Translations under genes and position numbers: made by a program
Part shown: positions 52,106 through 60,839 of the stretch, one piece after another
Layout of the letters: every line of letters begins with the position of its first letter
How positions within the stretch are numbered: position 1 is the stretch's first letter
Assembly: GCA_963728825.1 (NCBI GenBank)
Contig: CAVSLA010000004.1
Coordinates: 992,001-1,056,000 of the forward strand
DNA: 64,000 nucleotides
Source: CAVREM01 sp963728825
GTDB taxonomy: Bacteria > Acidobacteriota > Vicinamibacteria > Vicinamibacterales > CAVVIG01
Reading direction: 5' to 3'
The notes under the pieces: model-generated
Seen by the model: the letters and a program-made list of their open reading frames with translations, nothing else
The model's database searches: none
What the model was told of the DNA's origin: nothing

Positions 52106-53827
52106 TTGCTGTTGACGCCCGCCGTGACGGTGCCGGAACGGGTGTCGGCGGCCGCAGGATTCATCGCGATCGGTGTTGGCGCCATCGTCCTCACGGGCTG
52201 GGCGATTGGCAACGACCTGCTGAAAGGCGGCGCCATCACGATGAAGGCCAACGCCGCCATCGGATTGGCGATGTGTGGGACGGCTCTGTTGCTGACGACG
52301 GCCGCAAAGGGCCGGCGCCGGCGGTTCGTCGCGGATCTATTCGCCATTTTCGTCGGAACGCTGGGTTTATTGACACTCAGCCAGCACATCATCGGCTGGA
52401 ATCTTGGAATTGATGAGCTGGTGTTCCAGGAAGCGCCCGGCGCCGTCGCGACGGCGAGCCCGGGACGTATGGGGCTCAACGCCTCATTGAGCTTCATGCT
52501 CGCGGCGGGCGCCCTGTTGATGCTCGGCCGGCGGCCTCGTGCAGCGCAGGCCTGCGCGGGTGTGATGGCGATCCTCGCGACGATCGCGATCGTCGGCTAC
52601 TGGTACCAGGCGCAGGAACTCTATGGGCTCGCACGATACACCGGCATCGCCTGGCCGACGGCGTCGACGCTCTTGATCCTCAGCGTCGGCATCATGAGCG
52701 CCGAGGCGCACGGCGGGCCGGTCGGCATCCTCATGAGCACCGGGCCGGGGGGCGTGCTCGCCCGCCGGCTGCTGCTGCCGGCGGTGCTGTTGCCCCTGGC
52801 CCTGGGCTACGTCCGCGTGCTGGGGCAGCAGGCAGACCTCTACGACACCGGACTCGGCACCGCGATCCTCGTCGTCTCCCTGGCGGTCTTCCTGACTGCG
52901 CTGATCTGGCGGACGGCAGTGACACTCGACGACGGCGACCGCGAGCGCCAGGCAGCGCAGCGCGAGCGTGACGAGCTGCTGGTGCGCGAGCGGGAGGCGC
53001 GTGAGACCGCGGAACGCGCCAATCAGCTGAAAGATGAATTTCTGGCGACGGTCTCACACGAATTGCGCACACCCCTCAACGCCATCGTCGGATGGACTCA
53101 GATGCTGCGCTCCAGCGTGGTATCGGACGATCGCTGCGTCTACGCGGCCGATGTCGTGGCACGCAACGGAAAATTTCTCGCCAGGTTGATCGAAGATCTG
53201 CTGGATGTTTCGCGAATTGCTACCGGCCAGATCACCCTGGATCTCCAGCCGATGAACCTCACCACGATTGCGAGCCGTGCGGTCGATGCGTTCGCCGCAC
53301 CGGCCAACAAAAAGGGCGTCCGCTTGACGACGCGGAGCGATGGCGCCCCGGCGGTGGTGTCGGGGGATCCGGAGCGGCTGCAGCAGATTGTCAACAACCT
53401 GTTGTCGAACGCGGTCAAGTTCACGCCGACGGGTGGATCGATCGACGTGCTGGTGTCAGTCAACTCGAACGCCGCCGAGCTCGTCGTGCGCGACAGCGGG
53501 CGCGGGATCCGGCCCGACTTCCTGCCGCACGTGTTCGAGCGGTTCCGCCAGGAAGACGCGACGGCGACTCGAGAGCACGGCGGCCTGGGGCTCGGTCTGT
53601 CCATCGCGCGCGAGCTCGTCATGCTGCATCAAGGATCGATATCGGCGTTTTCCGCGGGACCGGGCCAGGGGGCGACGTTCATCGTCTCACTGCCCCTGAC
53701 GAAAACGCCTGCCTCGCTTGCAGTCGTGGACGAACGTTTCGTCCAGTCCGCGGCGGTTTCACAGGACCTGCATCCCCCAGGGGTAGGCCGGGTCCTTTTG
53801 GACCCGGCACGGAAGACTCGCTCATAA
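52106..53827 (+). CDS. Membrane sensor histidine kinase
   Basis: TTG 52106, 3 nt after the ligase stop; 573 aa. About eight N-terminal membrane helices (residues about 12-275) form the sensor. They are followed by a coiled coil (RERDELLVREREARETAERA) and the HisKA box with phospho-acceptor His318 (SHELRTPLN). HATPase motifs: N box QQIVNNLLSNAVKF, G1 DSGRGI, F box FERFRQED, G2 GGLGLGLSIA. No receiver domain. The last 15 residues are read through a palindromic repeat, so the natural C-terminus may have been altered. No response regulator adjacent. Confidence 0.85.
   Translation: MLLTPAVTVPERVSAAAGFIAIGVGAIVLTGWAIGNDLLKGGAITMKANAAIGLAMCGTALLLTTAAKGRRRRFVADLFAIFVGTLGLLTLSQHIIGWNLGIDELVFQEAPGAVATASPGRMGLNASLSFMLAAGALLMLGRRPRAAQACAGVMAILATIAIVGYWYQAQELYGLARYTGIAWPTASTLLILSVGIMSAEAHGGPVGILMSTGPGGVLARRLLLPAVLLPLALGYVRVLGQQADLYDTGLGTAILVVSLAVFLTALIWRTAVTLDDGDRERQAAQRERDELLVREREARETAERANQLKDEFLATVSHELRTPLNAIVGWTQMLRSSVVSDDRCVYAADVVARNGKFLARLIEDLLDVSRIATGQITLDLQPMNLTTIASRAVDAFAAPANKKGVRLTTRSDGAPAVVSGDPERLQQIVNNLLSNAVKFTPTGGSIDVLVSVNSNAAELVVRDSGRGIRPDFLPHVFERFRQEDATATREHGGLGLGLSIARELVMLHQGSISAFSAGPGQGATFIVSLPLTKTPASLAVVDERFVQSAAVSQDLHPPGVGRVLLDPARKTRS
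53783..53808 (+). repeat. Palindromic repeat at the 3' end of the kinase gene
   Basis: GTAGGCCGGGTCC-TTTT-GGACCCGGC. It encodes GRVLLDPA in the kinase frame. The stop codon follows at 53825. Confidence 0.7.
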
Positions 53828-53863
53828 TAGGCTCGCCAACGGGGGCGTGAAGGAGGCAACGGC

Positions 53864-54874
53864 ATGCGGACTCGATCAATCGCTGCGACCCTCACTGCCG
53901 GCGCCATCGCCCTGGGGATGGTCGTCAATGACGCGAGTGCTCAAACGCGCAGCGCGGCGACGGCGCGTACACCGTGGGGTACGCCGGATCTGCAGGGCAC
54001 CTGGACCGGATCAACCCTCACGCCGCTCGAGCGCCCCGCGGAATTCGCGGGGAAGACCGTACTGACGGTCGAGGAGGCGGGGCGGCTCGAGGCGCGGGCG
54101 CGGGAACGCGCCAGGCAGGAACCGCAGGCGGGGCCTGGCGATCCCGGCACCTACAACCAGATCTGGTTCGATCCCTCGTCAGCTGTCGTACCCGACCGGC
54201 GCACGTCGCTGATCGTCGATCCGCCGGACGGCCGCCTGCCATTTACGGCCGAAGGCCGGGCCCTGGCGACACGACATGCGAGTCACTACGGTGTCGGCCC
54301 GCGCGACAATCCCGAGGACCTCGATACGGGCGAGCGGTGCCTGACGGATGGTGTGCCGATCCCGTATTGGACCGGTTACAACAACAACTACCAGATCGTG
54401 CAGACGCCGCACTACGTGATGATCCGTTCGGAGATGTATCACAACGTGCGGGTCATCCCGCTCGACAACCGCGCCCGAACCAACGTCCCGCAGTGGATGG
54501 GCGAACCGCGCGGGCGCTGGGAGGGCGACACGCTCGTCGTCGAAACCAGCAGCTTCGTGGATCGCTCCGGGGACTGGTGGGCCACCGCGTGGCGCGCGAG
54601 CCGGCCGACTCTGCGCCTCGTGGAGCGCTTCACCCGTACCGACGCCGAGTCCATCGAGTACGAGTTCACGATGACCGATCCGTCGATGTTCACTCGCCCG
54701 TGGACGGCGCGCTTTCCGTTGACGACCAATCAGGCGGCCCGCGGCGTCACGAAAGGCCCGCTCTACGAGTACGCGTGCCACGAGGGGAACTACAGCCTGG
54801 CAAACGTTCTGCGCGGCGCGCGCGCCCAGGAAGCGGTCCCTGCGGCGACGGTCGGGACAGAGCGGAGGAGGTAG
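53864..54874 (+). CDS. Exported hypothetical protein (Acidobacteria-type)
   Basis: 336 aa; signal peptide MRTRSIAATLTAGAIALGMV to about residue 27 (DASAQT). The start of the mature part (TPWGTPDLQGTWT) and the segments WMGEPRGRWEGDTLVVETSS and FTMTDPSMFTRPWTARFPL are typical of a large family of secreted proteins common in Acidobacteria, to my recollection. No catalytic motif known. AAGGAGG precedes the ATG. Confidence 0.75.
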   Translation: MRTRSIAATLTAGAIALGMVVNDASAQTRSAATARTPWGTPDLQGTWTGSTLTPLERPAEFAGKTVLTVEEAGRLEARARERARQEPQAGPGDPGTYNQIWFDPSSAVVPDRRTSLIVDPPDGRLPFTAEGRALATRHASHYGVGPRDNPEDLDTGERCLTDGVPIPYWTGYNNNYQIVQTPHYVMIRSEMYHNVRVIPLDNRARTNVPQWMGEPRGRWEGDTLVVETSSFVDRSGDWWATAWRASRPTLRLVERFTRTDAESIEYEFTMTDPSMFTRPWTARFPLTTNQAARGVTKGPLYEYACHEGNYSLANVLRGARAQEAVPAATVGTERRR

Positions 54875-54884
54875 GGGAGGAAAT

Positions 54885-54964
54885 GAGAATTTGAGGATTT
54901 GAGGATTTGAGGATCTGAGGATCTGAGGATTTGAGGATTTGAGGATTTGAGGATTTGAGGATTT
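54885..54964. repeat. Octamer array flanking the four-helix-bundle gene, 3' side
   Basis: Ten 8-bp units: GAGAATTT, then GAGGATTT and GAGGATCT variants. It starts 10 nt after one gene stop and ends exactly at the base before the stop codon of the four-helix-bundle gene. Confidence 0.9.
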
Positions 54965-55381
54965 TCAGGACTTCGCGCCCTGCTGGTAATTGTGGCGCGC
55001 GGTATCGTGCGAAGCCTTGAAGATGGCCCGCAGCTGGCAGGCTTCATCCAGAAGAAACTCCACCTCCGATCCAGAGACGATTTTGCTCTCGATCAGAACG
55101 AGCAGCCAATGCTCTGTTTCGTCGGCCTCTTCGACGACCGTTCCTAATTTTGAGATGTATTCGCGCCGCGAGCGGCCGCGGCACGCGGCGCGGTAGTTCG
55201 CTGAAATCCCGGGTCCCGACTTCGCGAGCTGCCGGACAAGCTCGGTGGTCACCGGATCGCGAGGCAGGAGCCGCAGGAACCTCACGAGCCTAACTGCGAA
55301 CCTCCGCACCCTTTGCCGCAGCGCCTCGGCGATCTCGTTCACGCGGCCGGCAGGTGCACCAATCGTTCCAGTCCAGATCAT
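54965..55381 (-). CDS. Four-helix-bundle protein (S23/23S rRNA intervening-sequence family, Avd-like)
   Basis: ATG 55381; 138 aa. The pattern is that of the S23/IVP family: NEIAEALRQRVRRFAVRLVR (helix 1), LVRQLAKSGPGISANYRAAC then RGRSRREYISKLGTVVEEAD (helices 2-3, with the conserved S-x-G-x-x-x-N-Y), ETEHWLLVLIES, and the final helix. The family occurs in 23S rRNA insertions and includes the Avd subunit of diversity-generating retroelements; no reverse transcriptase or rRNA is near. Octamer arrays abut both ends of the unit, so it looks like a self-contained insert between convergent genes. Confidence 0.85.
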   Translation of the reverse strand: MIWTGTIGAPAGRVNEIAEALRQRVRRFAVRLVRFLRLLPRDPVTTELVRQLAKSGPGISANYRAACRGRSRREYISKLGTVVEEADETEHWLLVLIESKIVSGSEVEFLLDEACQLRAIFKASHDTARHNYQQGAKS

Positions 55382-55460
55382 TCGGGAGACGCCACAAATT
55401 CCACCACACACGGCAAAATGTGCCTGCCGCGACGAGTATCCGGATTGCAGAATTTCACAC

Positions 55461-55524
55461 CTCAGATCCTCAGTTCCTGAGATCCTGAGATCCTGAGATC
55501 CTGAGATCCTGGGATCCTGAGATC
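55461..55524. repeat. Octamer array flanking the four-helix-bundle gene, 5' side
   Basis: Eight 8-bp units of CTGAGATC and variants on the plus strand, that is GATCTCAG on the gene strand. The units are inverted relative to the 3' array (GAGGATCT) and share the GGATCT core. The array ends 10 nt before the stop of the aldehyde dehydrogenase gene. Confidence 0.85.
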
Positions 55525-55533
55525 TAGAGCTCC

Positions 55534-57015
55534 CTATATTCCTCCCAAGCATAGATATTTCACTTCGAGGAATTCCTCGATACCGTACTTCGAGCCCTCG
55601 CGTCCGATGCCCGATTCCTTCATCCCGCCGAACGGGGCCACCTCTGTCGAGATGAGGCCGGTGTTAATCCCGACGATCCCGTACTCGAGTGCCTCGGCGA
55701 CGCGCCAGATGCGGCCGATGTCACGTCCGTAGAAGTAGGCAGCGAGCCCGAACTCCGTCGCGTTCGCGAGCGCGATCGCATCGGCCTCGGCGTCGAAGCG
55801 AAACAGGGGTGCGACCGGGCCGAAGGTTTCCTCGCGCGCGACGTCCATGGCCGGCGTCACGCCGGTCAGGATGGTCGGCGCGAAGAAGCGCCCCTGCGGC
55901 GAGAGGCGCTTGCCGCCCTTCGTCACCGTCGCGCCTTTTGCGACCGCGTCGCGAATGTGACTCTCGACTTTCTCGACCGCTGCCTCGTCGATGAGCGGTC
56001 CCTGTGACACGCCCTCGTCCATCCCGGGACCGACTGTGAGCTTGTCGACAGCGGTCCCGAGGCGTGCGGCGAAGTCGTCGTAGACCGACGATTGGACCAG
56101 CAGGCGATTGGCGCACACACAGGTCTGGCCGGTGTTGCGGTACTTCGAGGCAATCGCCCCCTCCACCGCGGCATCCAGATCGGCATCGTCGAAGACGATG
56201 AACGGTGCGTTGCCGCCAAGTTCCAGGGAGACCCTTTTGACGGTGCCGGCACACTGCGCCATCAGGATCTTGCCGACGGCGGTCGAGCCCGTGAACGAGA
56301 TCTTTCGAACCAGTGGGTTGGAGGTCAGCTCGCCGCCGACTTCAGCGGCCGAGCCGGTGATGACGTTGAACACGCCCGGCGGCAGCCCGGCGCGTTCCGC
56401 CAGCGCCGCAAGCGCGAGGGCGGAGAAGGGCGTCTGGGACGCGGGCTTCGCCACGACCGTGCACCCGGCGGCGAGCGCCGGGCCCACCTTTCTGGTGATC
56501 ATGGCGATCGGAAAATTCCACGGCGTGATACAGCCGACGACGCCGATTGGCTCCTTGATGACGACGATCCGCTTGTCGCGGGCGTGCGAGGGAATGGTCT
56601 CGCCGTAGATGCGCTTGCCTTCTTCGGCGAACCACTCGATGAACGCGGCGCCGTAGGCCACCTCGCCGCGCGACTCGGTGAGCGGCTTGCCCTGCTCGAG
56701 CGTCATCAACCGCGCGAGATCGTCCTGGTTCGCGACGATCAGGTCGGACCATCGGCGCAGGATGACGGCCCGTTCCTTGGCGGTGCGCCGGCGCCAGTCA
56801 GGCTGAGCCGCTGCGGCCGCGTCGATCGCCTCGCGCGTCTCGGCGCGGCCGAATTTCGGGACGAGGCCGATGATCTCGCCGGTCGCCGGGTCGTCGACGG
56901 CGATCGACGCGTTCCCAGCGACGGGACGCCATCGGCCGTTGATGTAGCACGCCTCGTGGAAGAGATCCTGGTCCTGGATCAACCGCGCGACGCGGTGGCT
57001 GGTGACGGTCGCCAT
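55534..57015 (-). CDS. gabD: NAD(P)-dependent succinate-semialdehyde dehydrogenase-type aldehyde dehydrogenase
   Basis: 493 aa. Conserved segments: PWNFPIAMITRKVGPALAAG, the cofactor-binding FTGSTAVGK, the general base Glu in LELGGNAPFIVF, and the catalytic Cys in NTGQTCVCANR (first Cys). EETFGPVAPLF and the C-terminal GGMKESGIGREGSKYGIEEF follow. The C-V-C arrangement at the active site and the last motif match GabD-type enzymes (succinate semialdehyde to succinate). Assignment to this subgroup over glutarate semialdehyde is likely but unproven. Confidence 0.85.
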   Translation of the reverse strand: MATVTSHRVARLIQDQDLFHEACYINGRWRPVAGNASIAVDDPATGEIIGLVPKFGRAETREAIDAAAAAQPDWRRRTAKERAVILRRWSDLIVANQDDLARLMTLEQGKPLTESRGEVAYGAAFIEWFAEEGKRIYGETIPSHARDKRIVVIKEPIGVVGCITPWNFPIAMITRKVGPALAAGCTVVAKPASQTPFSALALAALAERAGLPPGVFNVITGSAAEVGGELTSNPLVRKISFTGSTAVGKILMAQCAGTVKRVSLELGGNAPFIVFDDADLDAAVEGAIASKYRNTGQTCVCANRLLVQSSVYDDFAARLGTAVDKLTVGPGMDEGVSQGPLIDEAAVEKVESHIRDAVAKGATVTKGGKRLSPQGRFFAPTILTGVTPAMDVAREETFGPVAPLFRFDAEADAIALANATEFGLAAYFYGRDIGRIWRVAEALEYGIVGINTGLISTEVAPFGGMKESGIGREGSKYGIEEFLEVKYLCLGGI

Positions 57016-57066
57016 GAAGACCTCCAGCGCCGATCGTAGCGAACGATCGGCGCCGGGGCCAGCGCT

Positions 57067-58407
57067 TTACTTGTTCCCGTGCTTGTCGATGGGCTGCAGG
57101 ATGTTCTTGAACGTGTGCATCGCAGCCCGTCGGCCCTGGCTGCGCGCCTCAGTGTCGGCGAAGCGGAAGTGAATGCCGAGATAGACGCGCGCGTCGATGA
57201 CATCCTTCATCACGTCCGAGAATCGATCGTAGGTGATCGGGCTGTCGCCCGCTGCCGGTACGAGGCCGCCCGGAGACGGCGCCGCAAAAATCTGAAACTC
57301 GAACGGACGATCGCCGTCGAAGAACAGCTGCAACATGCGCATGCTGGCGGCAGTGATGTTGTTCGCCCCCGACGTGTAATCGGGGTAGTTGGGGGTAATT
57401 GGCAGGAAGTACGGTGTCCAGGTGGCATCCTTCTCGGTCAGGATATTGCCGTCCTGATCGCCGTTCTGGATCGCATGGATCGGCCGCCAGAAGTTGAATT
57501 TCTTCTTCGAATGCCACGAGCAGATGAACGCATCGGCCATCGCCGTGTTGGTCAGCGCGAACAGGCGAGCGCGATCGCCAAGCCTTGCCACACTATTGCC
57601 GGCCAGGTGGGCGGCGGCGAGCTCCCGGAACAGACGGTTATATTGGCCGAAGAAGTTGCCGGAATACATTCGCGCGATTCGGCCCTGTGCCGGGGTGCGC
57701 GCCGAGTTGGTCGCCGAGCCGAGCGCCTTGACTTCGTTGTAGGCCTCGGCGTACTCGAGGCTCGTCATCAGGGGAAGATCGTCGGGCTGACAGCGCTCGA
57801 CGCTCTCGATCGCGAACGGCCGAACGTCCCCGCCCCACGGCGCATTCATGCTGACCGTACCCGGGTTTGGACGCCATTGACCAGGACCCGGAGTCGTGCC
57901 GGCCGGAGGGAACGGCGTCGCGGGGATCGGAAAGCTGCCATCTCCAGCGCGGGCGGCGAGTACGTTGTTCGCCGCCGTGATGCCCACCGCATTGCTGGCG
58001 GCCAGGTCTGCAGGTGAGAGAACGACGCCCGTCATGGAGGTGGTGTAGCACGCATCGATGGTGGCCTGCAGCGCGGGGAACTGCGCGGGAGAAAACTTCG
58101 TCACGAGAACGGTGTGGGCCGCTCTGGCAGCGGCCGCGATCGCCGAACCTCCACCAGGGTTGATGACGCCGGCGTACGGCTCGAAGCGGCGATCGTAGGC
58201 CTGAATGGCATCGTGCATGGCCAGGTGCACCACTGCCAGATCGAGCTGGGTGGAGGGACCGGCTCCGAACTGAACCGCGGCCCTTCCGGTTCCAATGATC
58301 CCTGGGGCACAGACGCTCCAGTCAGCGACGACGTCGGCAGTGGACGGGGTGGCCCAGGCCACAGCGGTACAGAAAACGAATACGGCAATCCGTGCCTTTC
58401 GGTACAT
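57067..58407 (-). CDS. Exported vanadium-haloperoxidase/PAP2-like protein
   Basis: ATG 58407 follows AGGAGT; 446 aa with a signal peptide (residues 1-25, STADVV). The family layout is visible: the HDAIQAYDRRF helix, KKKFNFWRPIHAIQNGD (Lys and Arg of the phosphate/vanadate site), then YTSGANNITAA where PSGH is usual, and a final ARVYLGIHFRFADTEA (Arg and His). The His of PSGH is Ala here (SGAN). Either a phosphatase, a peroxidase or an inactive relative. Confidence 0.75.
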   Translation of the reverse strand: MYRKARIAVFVFCTAVAWATPSTADVVADWSVCAPGIIGTGRAAVQFGAGPSTQLDLAVVHLAMHDAIQAYDRRFEPYAGVINPGGGSAIAAAARAAHTVLVTKFSPAQFPALQATIDACYTTSMTGVVLSPADLAASNAVGITAANNVLAARAGDGSFPIPATPFPPAGTTPGPGQWRPNPGTVSMNAPWGGDVRPFAIESVERCQPDDLPLMTSLEYAEAYNEVKALGSATNSARTPAQGRIARMYSGNFFGQYNRLFRELAAAHLAGNSVARLGDRARLFALTNTAMADAFICSWHSKKKFNFWRPIHAIQNGDQDGNILTEKDATWTPYFLPITPNYPDYTSGANNITAASMRMLQLFFDGDRPFEFQIFAAPSPGGLVPAAGDSPITYDRFSDVMKDVIDARVYLGIHFRFADTEARSQGRRAAMHTFKNILQPIDKHGNK

Positions 58408-58514
58408 AGGACTACTCCTTTTCGACTGAGCGACCGTGGAAGACGGCACGCTACGCCCTAGAAAGCGAGGATTCAAGCAAGAAACTGTAAGGAGTCGAAA
58501 AAAAATCGAGTGTC

Positions 58515-59453
58515 TTATTTCAATGCAAGCGGGTTGATTGGCGAACCAACCGCGCCGGTGATGGGCAGCGGAGGAGCGGTGAAGAAGAATTCGTAGACCC
58601 CGTCGGCGGCGCAGTCGTCGGCCAGCGCCTCGAGATCGAAGATCTCGCCGATGAGCAGTCCCATGGCTGGGATGAAAATCTGATGGAGCGGCTGGAACGA
58701 ATCGGGGATCTCGTTCGGACGTACCTCCATCCCCCAGGTGTCCGTCGCGACCCCTGCGAGCTCGCGTTGATGGACCCAGTCGGCGGTGTAGAACGACAGA
58801 CCGGGCGCATCGCCGCCGGCATAGGTGCCCCAGTCCTGCCGGTCCCGACACATGGCGAGATGTCCGGTGCGCACGATGAGGATGTCACCTCGACCGGCGG
58901 CGACGCGGTGCGCGGCAAGCGCCTGATCGAGGTCGTCGACCGTAATTGCGTACCCCGGTTCGAGCCATCTGACCTGTTTGACGCGCGGGATGTCGAGCAG
59001 GACGCCGCGCGAGACCACGCCGGCGGCAATCTTCTCGATGCCGTTCTTCTTGGCGCCGTTGCTGGCGACCTGATTGGCGTCGTAGCCGTTGTACATCCGG
59101 CCATCCGTAAAGCAGTGGCTCAGCGCATCCCACTGCGTGCCGCACTGCAGCGGCATGGTCACCATGTCGTCCGTGAATCCGACGCCGCCCGGCAGCTTCA
59201 GTGCGCCGGTCGTGAAGTCGGGCCCGGTGAGCATCATCCGGTGGATCGGGTTGAAGCGGCGCGGCTGGTTGATCTGCGGACCCTTGGCGTTGAAGGGGAG
59301 CGCCAGCGAGAAGATTGCGCCGCGGCGGACCAGCTGCGCGGCGCGCACCACCAGATCCGGCGTGATGTAATTCAGCGTGCCCCGCTCATCGTCCGGCCCC
59401 CACTTCCCCCAGTTGCGGCAGCGGGCAGCTGTCTCACGAATGATGTCGCTCAT
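58515..59453 (-). CDS. Cyclase family protein (kynurenine-formamidase-like)
   Basis: 312 aa. Layout of the Cyclase/KynB fold: WGPDDERGTLNYITPDLV at the start and the metal-site motif CGTQWDALSH (family form H-x-G-T-H-x-D-A-x-x-H; two His positions are replaced by Cys/Gln here). YNGY follows, then DILIVRTGH and the C-terminal PLHQIFIPAMGLLIGEIFDLEAL. Such hydrolases act on amide or ester bonds of small molecules. The changed metal motif is usual for this longer subgroup, I believe, but activity is not assured. Divergent from the PEBP gene. Confidence 0.75.
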   Translation of the reverse strand: MSDIIRETAARCRNWGKWGPDDERGTLNYITPDLVVRAAQLVRRGAIFSLALPFNAKGPQINQPRRFNPIHRMMLTGPDFTTGALKLPGGVGFTDDMVTMPLQCGTQWDALSHCFTDGRMYNGYDANQVASNGAKKNGIEKIAAGVVSRGVLLDIPRVKQVRWLEPGYAITVDDLDQALAAHRVAAGRGDILIVRTGHLAMCRDRQDWGTYAGGDAPGLSFYTADWVHQRELAGVATDTWGMEVRPNEIPDSFQPLHQIFIPAMGLLIGEIFDLEALADDCAADGVYEFFFTAPPLPITGAVGSPINPLALK

Positions 59454-59483
59454 GCCGGGTATTCTCCCTTACACTGGCGCCAA

Positions 59484-60014
59484 ATGGTCGACGCGCAATC
59501 AGCCGCGCAGCCAATTCACAAGATCGTCGTCGACAGTCCGACGCTGAAGGCAGGCGCGATGATGCCGCGCGACTACACGCCGGACGGTCGCAACGTGTCG
59601 CCGCCACTCACCTGGACGAATGTCCCGGCCGGCACGCGCGAGTTCGCGGTGGTCTGCGAGGATTTCGACGCCGGCAACCCGCCGCCGTTCGTGCACTGGG
59701 TGATCTACAAGATCCCCGGGACGGCCAAAGGATTGCCCGAGAACATTCCGATCGATACGAGCGTGCCGATGCCGGCTGAAGTGTCCGGTGCGGTGCAGGG
59801 CCTGAACGGCTTCAAGCGCGCGATGTATCGTGGGCCCGCGCCGCCACCGGGCAAACCGCATGGCTATCATTTCATCGTGTACGCGCTCGACGCGGCGCTC
59901 GATCTCAAGCCAAACCTGACGCGCCCCGAGCTGCTCGAGGCGGTCAAAGGACACGTCATCGGGCAGGGCGAGATCGTTCCGATCTACGAGCGCAAAGCGT
60001 TGTCGAAGCCCTGA
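59484..60014 (+). CDS. YbhB/YbcL-type PEBP protein
   Basis: 176 aa. Motifs of the bacterial phosphatidylethanolamine-binding family: PRDYTPDGRNVSPPLTW, CEDFDAGNPPPFVHWVIYKI (ligand site D-P-D/H-W variant), and GPAPPPGKPHGYHFIVYALD. No signal peptide, so cytoplasmic. TACACT lies 8 nt before the ATG and no Shine-Dalgarno sequence is seen. Role unknown in bacteria. Confidence 0.85.
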   Translation: MVDAQSAAQPIHKIVVDSPTLKAGAMMPRDYTPDGRNVSPPLTWTNVPAGTREFAVVCEDFDAGNPPPFVHWVIYKIPGTAKGLPENIPIDTSVPMPAEVSGAVQGLNGFKRAMYRGPAPPPGKPHGYHFIVYALDAALDLKPNLTRPELLEAVKGHVIGQGEIVPIYERKALSKP

Positions 60015-60016
60015 CG

Positions 60017-60069
60017 CCGGACCTAAGAGGTCCGGCCTACGTACGCGGGGCGGGCCTTTTTAGGCCCGT
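60017..60069. repeat. Head-to-head pair of palindromes joined by CTACGTACG
   Basis: GCCGGACCT-AAG-AGGTCCGGC (60017-60037), linker CTACGTACG, then CGGGCCT-TTTT-AGGCCCG (60052-60069). It follows the PEBP stop by 2 nt and may act as its terminator. Confidence 0.75.
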
Positions 60070-60110
60070 TACTGAATTGCAAAATGCTGTGACAGGCCCG
60101 GGGGGAACGA

Positions 60111-60839
60111 ATGTCAGACGAGAAACCGCGAATCATTACGCGTCGCGACCTCTTGAGAGGCGCCGGCGTCGCGGCGGCGGCGGCCGCGGCGCTGCCACTC
60201 CCGGGTGTCGCCTTGCCGGGTGCCGCGGTGCCGGGTGCCGCGGTGCAGGGTGCGGCTGCCGCCGTGCGCGGGGCGCTCGAATCGCTGACCGCGCAGGAAG
60301 CGGATCTGCTCGACCTAATCGCCGCTCGTCTGATCCCGAGCGACGCGCTCGGTCCGGGGGCGCGTGAAGCCGGAGCCGTCCGCTACATCGATCGTGCGCT
60401 CGGCGGCGCGCTCGCCAGCTCACGCGACGCCTATCGATCGGGCCTGGCCGCATTCGATCGCTACTGCCGGATGTCGCGCGGCCGGCCGTTCGGCGAGTTG
60501 AGCCCCATCGATCAGGACTCGGTGCTGATTGACGTCGAGACCGGCGCCGCCACCGGCTCCGGCGCCGGCTTCTCGGGGAGCTCGGCGCAGTTTTTCAGTA
60601 TGGTCCTGAATCACACGCGCCAGGGGACCTTCGGCGATCCCTACTACGGCGGGAATGCCAACTTCATCGGCTGGGATCTGCTGGGATATCCAGGCGTCCG
60701 CACCACGGTGTCGGCGGCCGATCAGCAGGCGCTCGAGCGCAACCAGCTGAAGCCGAATCACCGCTCCGCGTACGACAACACGATGTTCAACAAAGCCACT
60801 GCATCGGCCGCACATGGGGAACCCCATCATGGCGACTAG
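60111..60839 (+). CDS. Gluconate 2-dehydrogenase subunit 3-like protein (Tat-exported)
   Basis: 242 aa. Tat signal: ITRRDLLRGAG with a long Ala/Gly hydrophobic stretch. The mature part follows the subunit-3 family: LTAQEADLLDLIAARLIPSD, AGAVRYIDRALGG, and the C-terminal GTFGDPYYGGNANFIGWDLLGYPG. It is the small partner that helps export and mature the flavoprotein subunit encoded next (11-bp overlap). Confidence 0.88.
   Translation: MSDEKPRIITRRDLLRGAGVAAAAAAALPLPGVALPGAAVPGAAVQGAAAAVRGALESLTAQEADLLDLIAARLIPSDALGPGAREAGAVRYIDRALGGALASSRDAYRSGLAAFDRYCRMSRGRPFGELSPIDQDSVLIDVETGAATGSGAGFSGSSAQFFSMVLNHTRQGTFGDPYYGGNANFIGWDLLGYPGVRTTVSAADQQALERNQLKPNHRSAYDNTMFNKATASAAHGEPHHGD

Noticed and set aside
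54965..55381. Diversity-generating retroelement
   Set aside because: The Avd-like protein is present, but no reverse transcriptase and no template/variable repeat pair is found nearby.
54885..55524. CRISPR array
   Set aside because: Units are 8 bp and contiguous with no spacers, and no cas gene is near.
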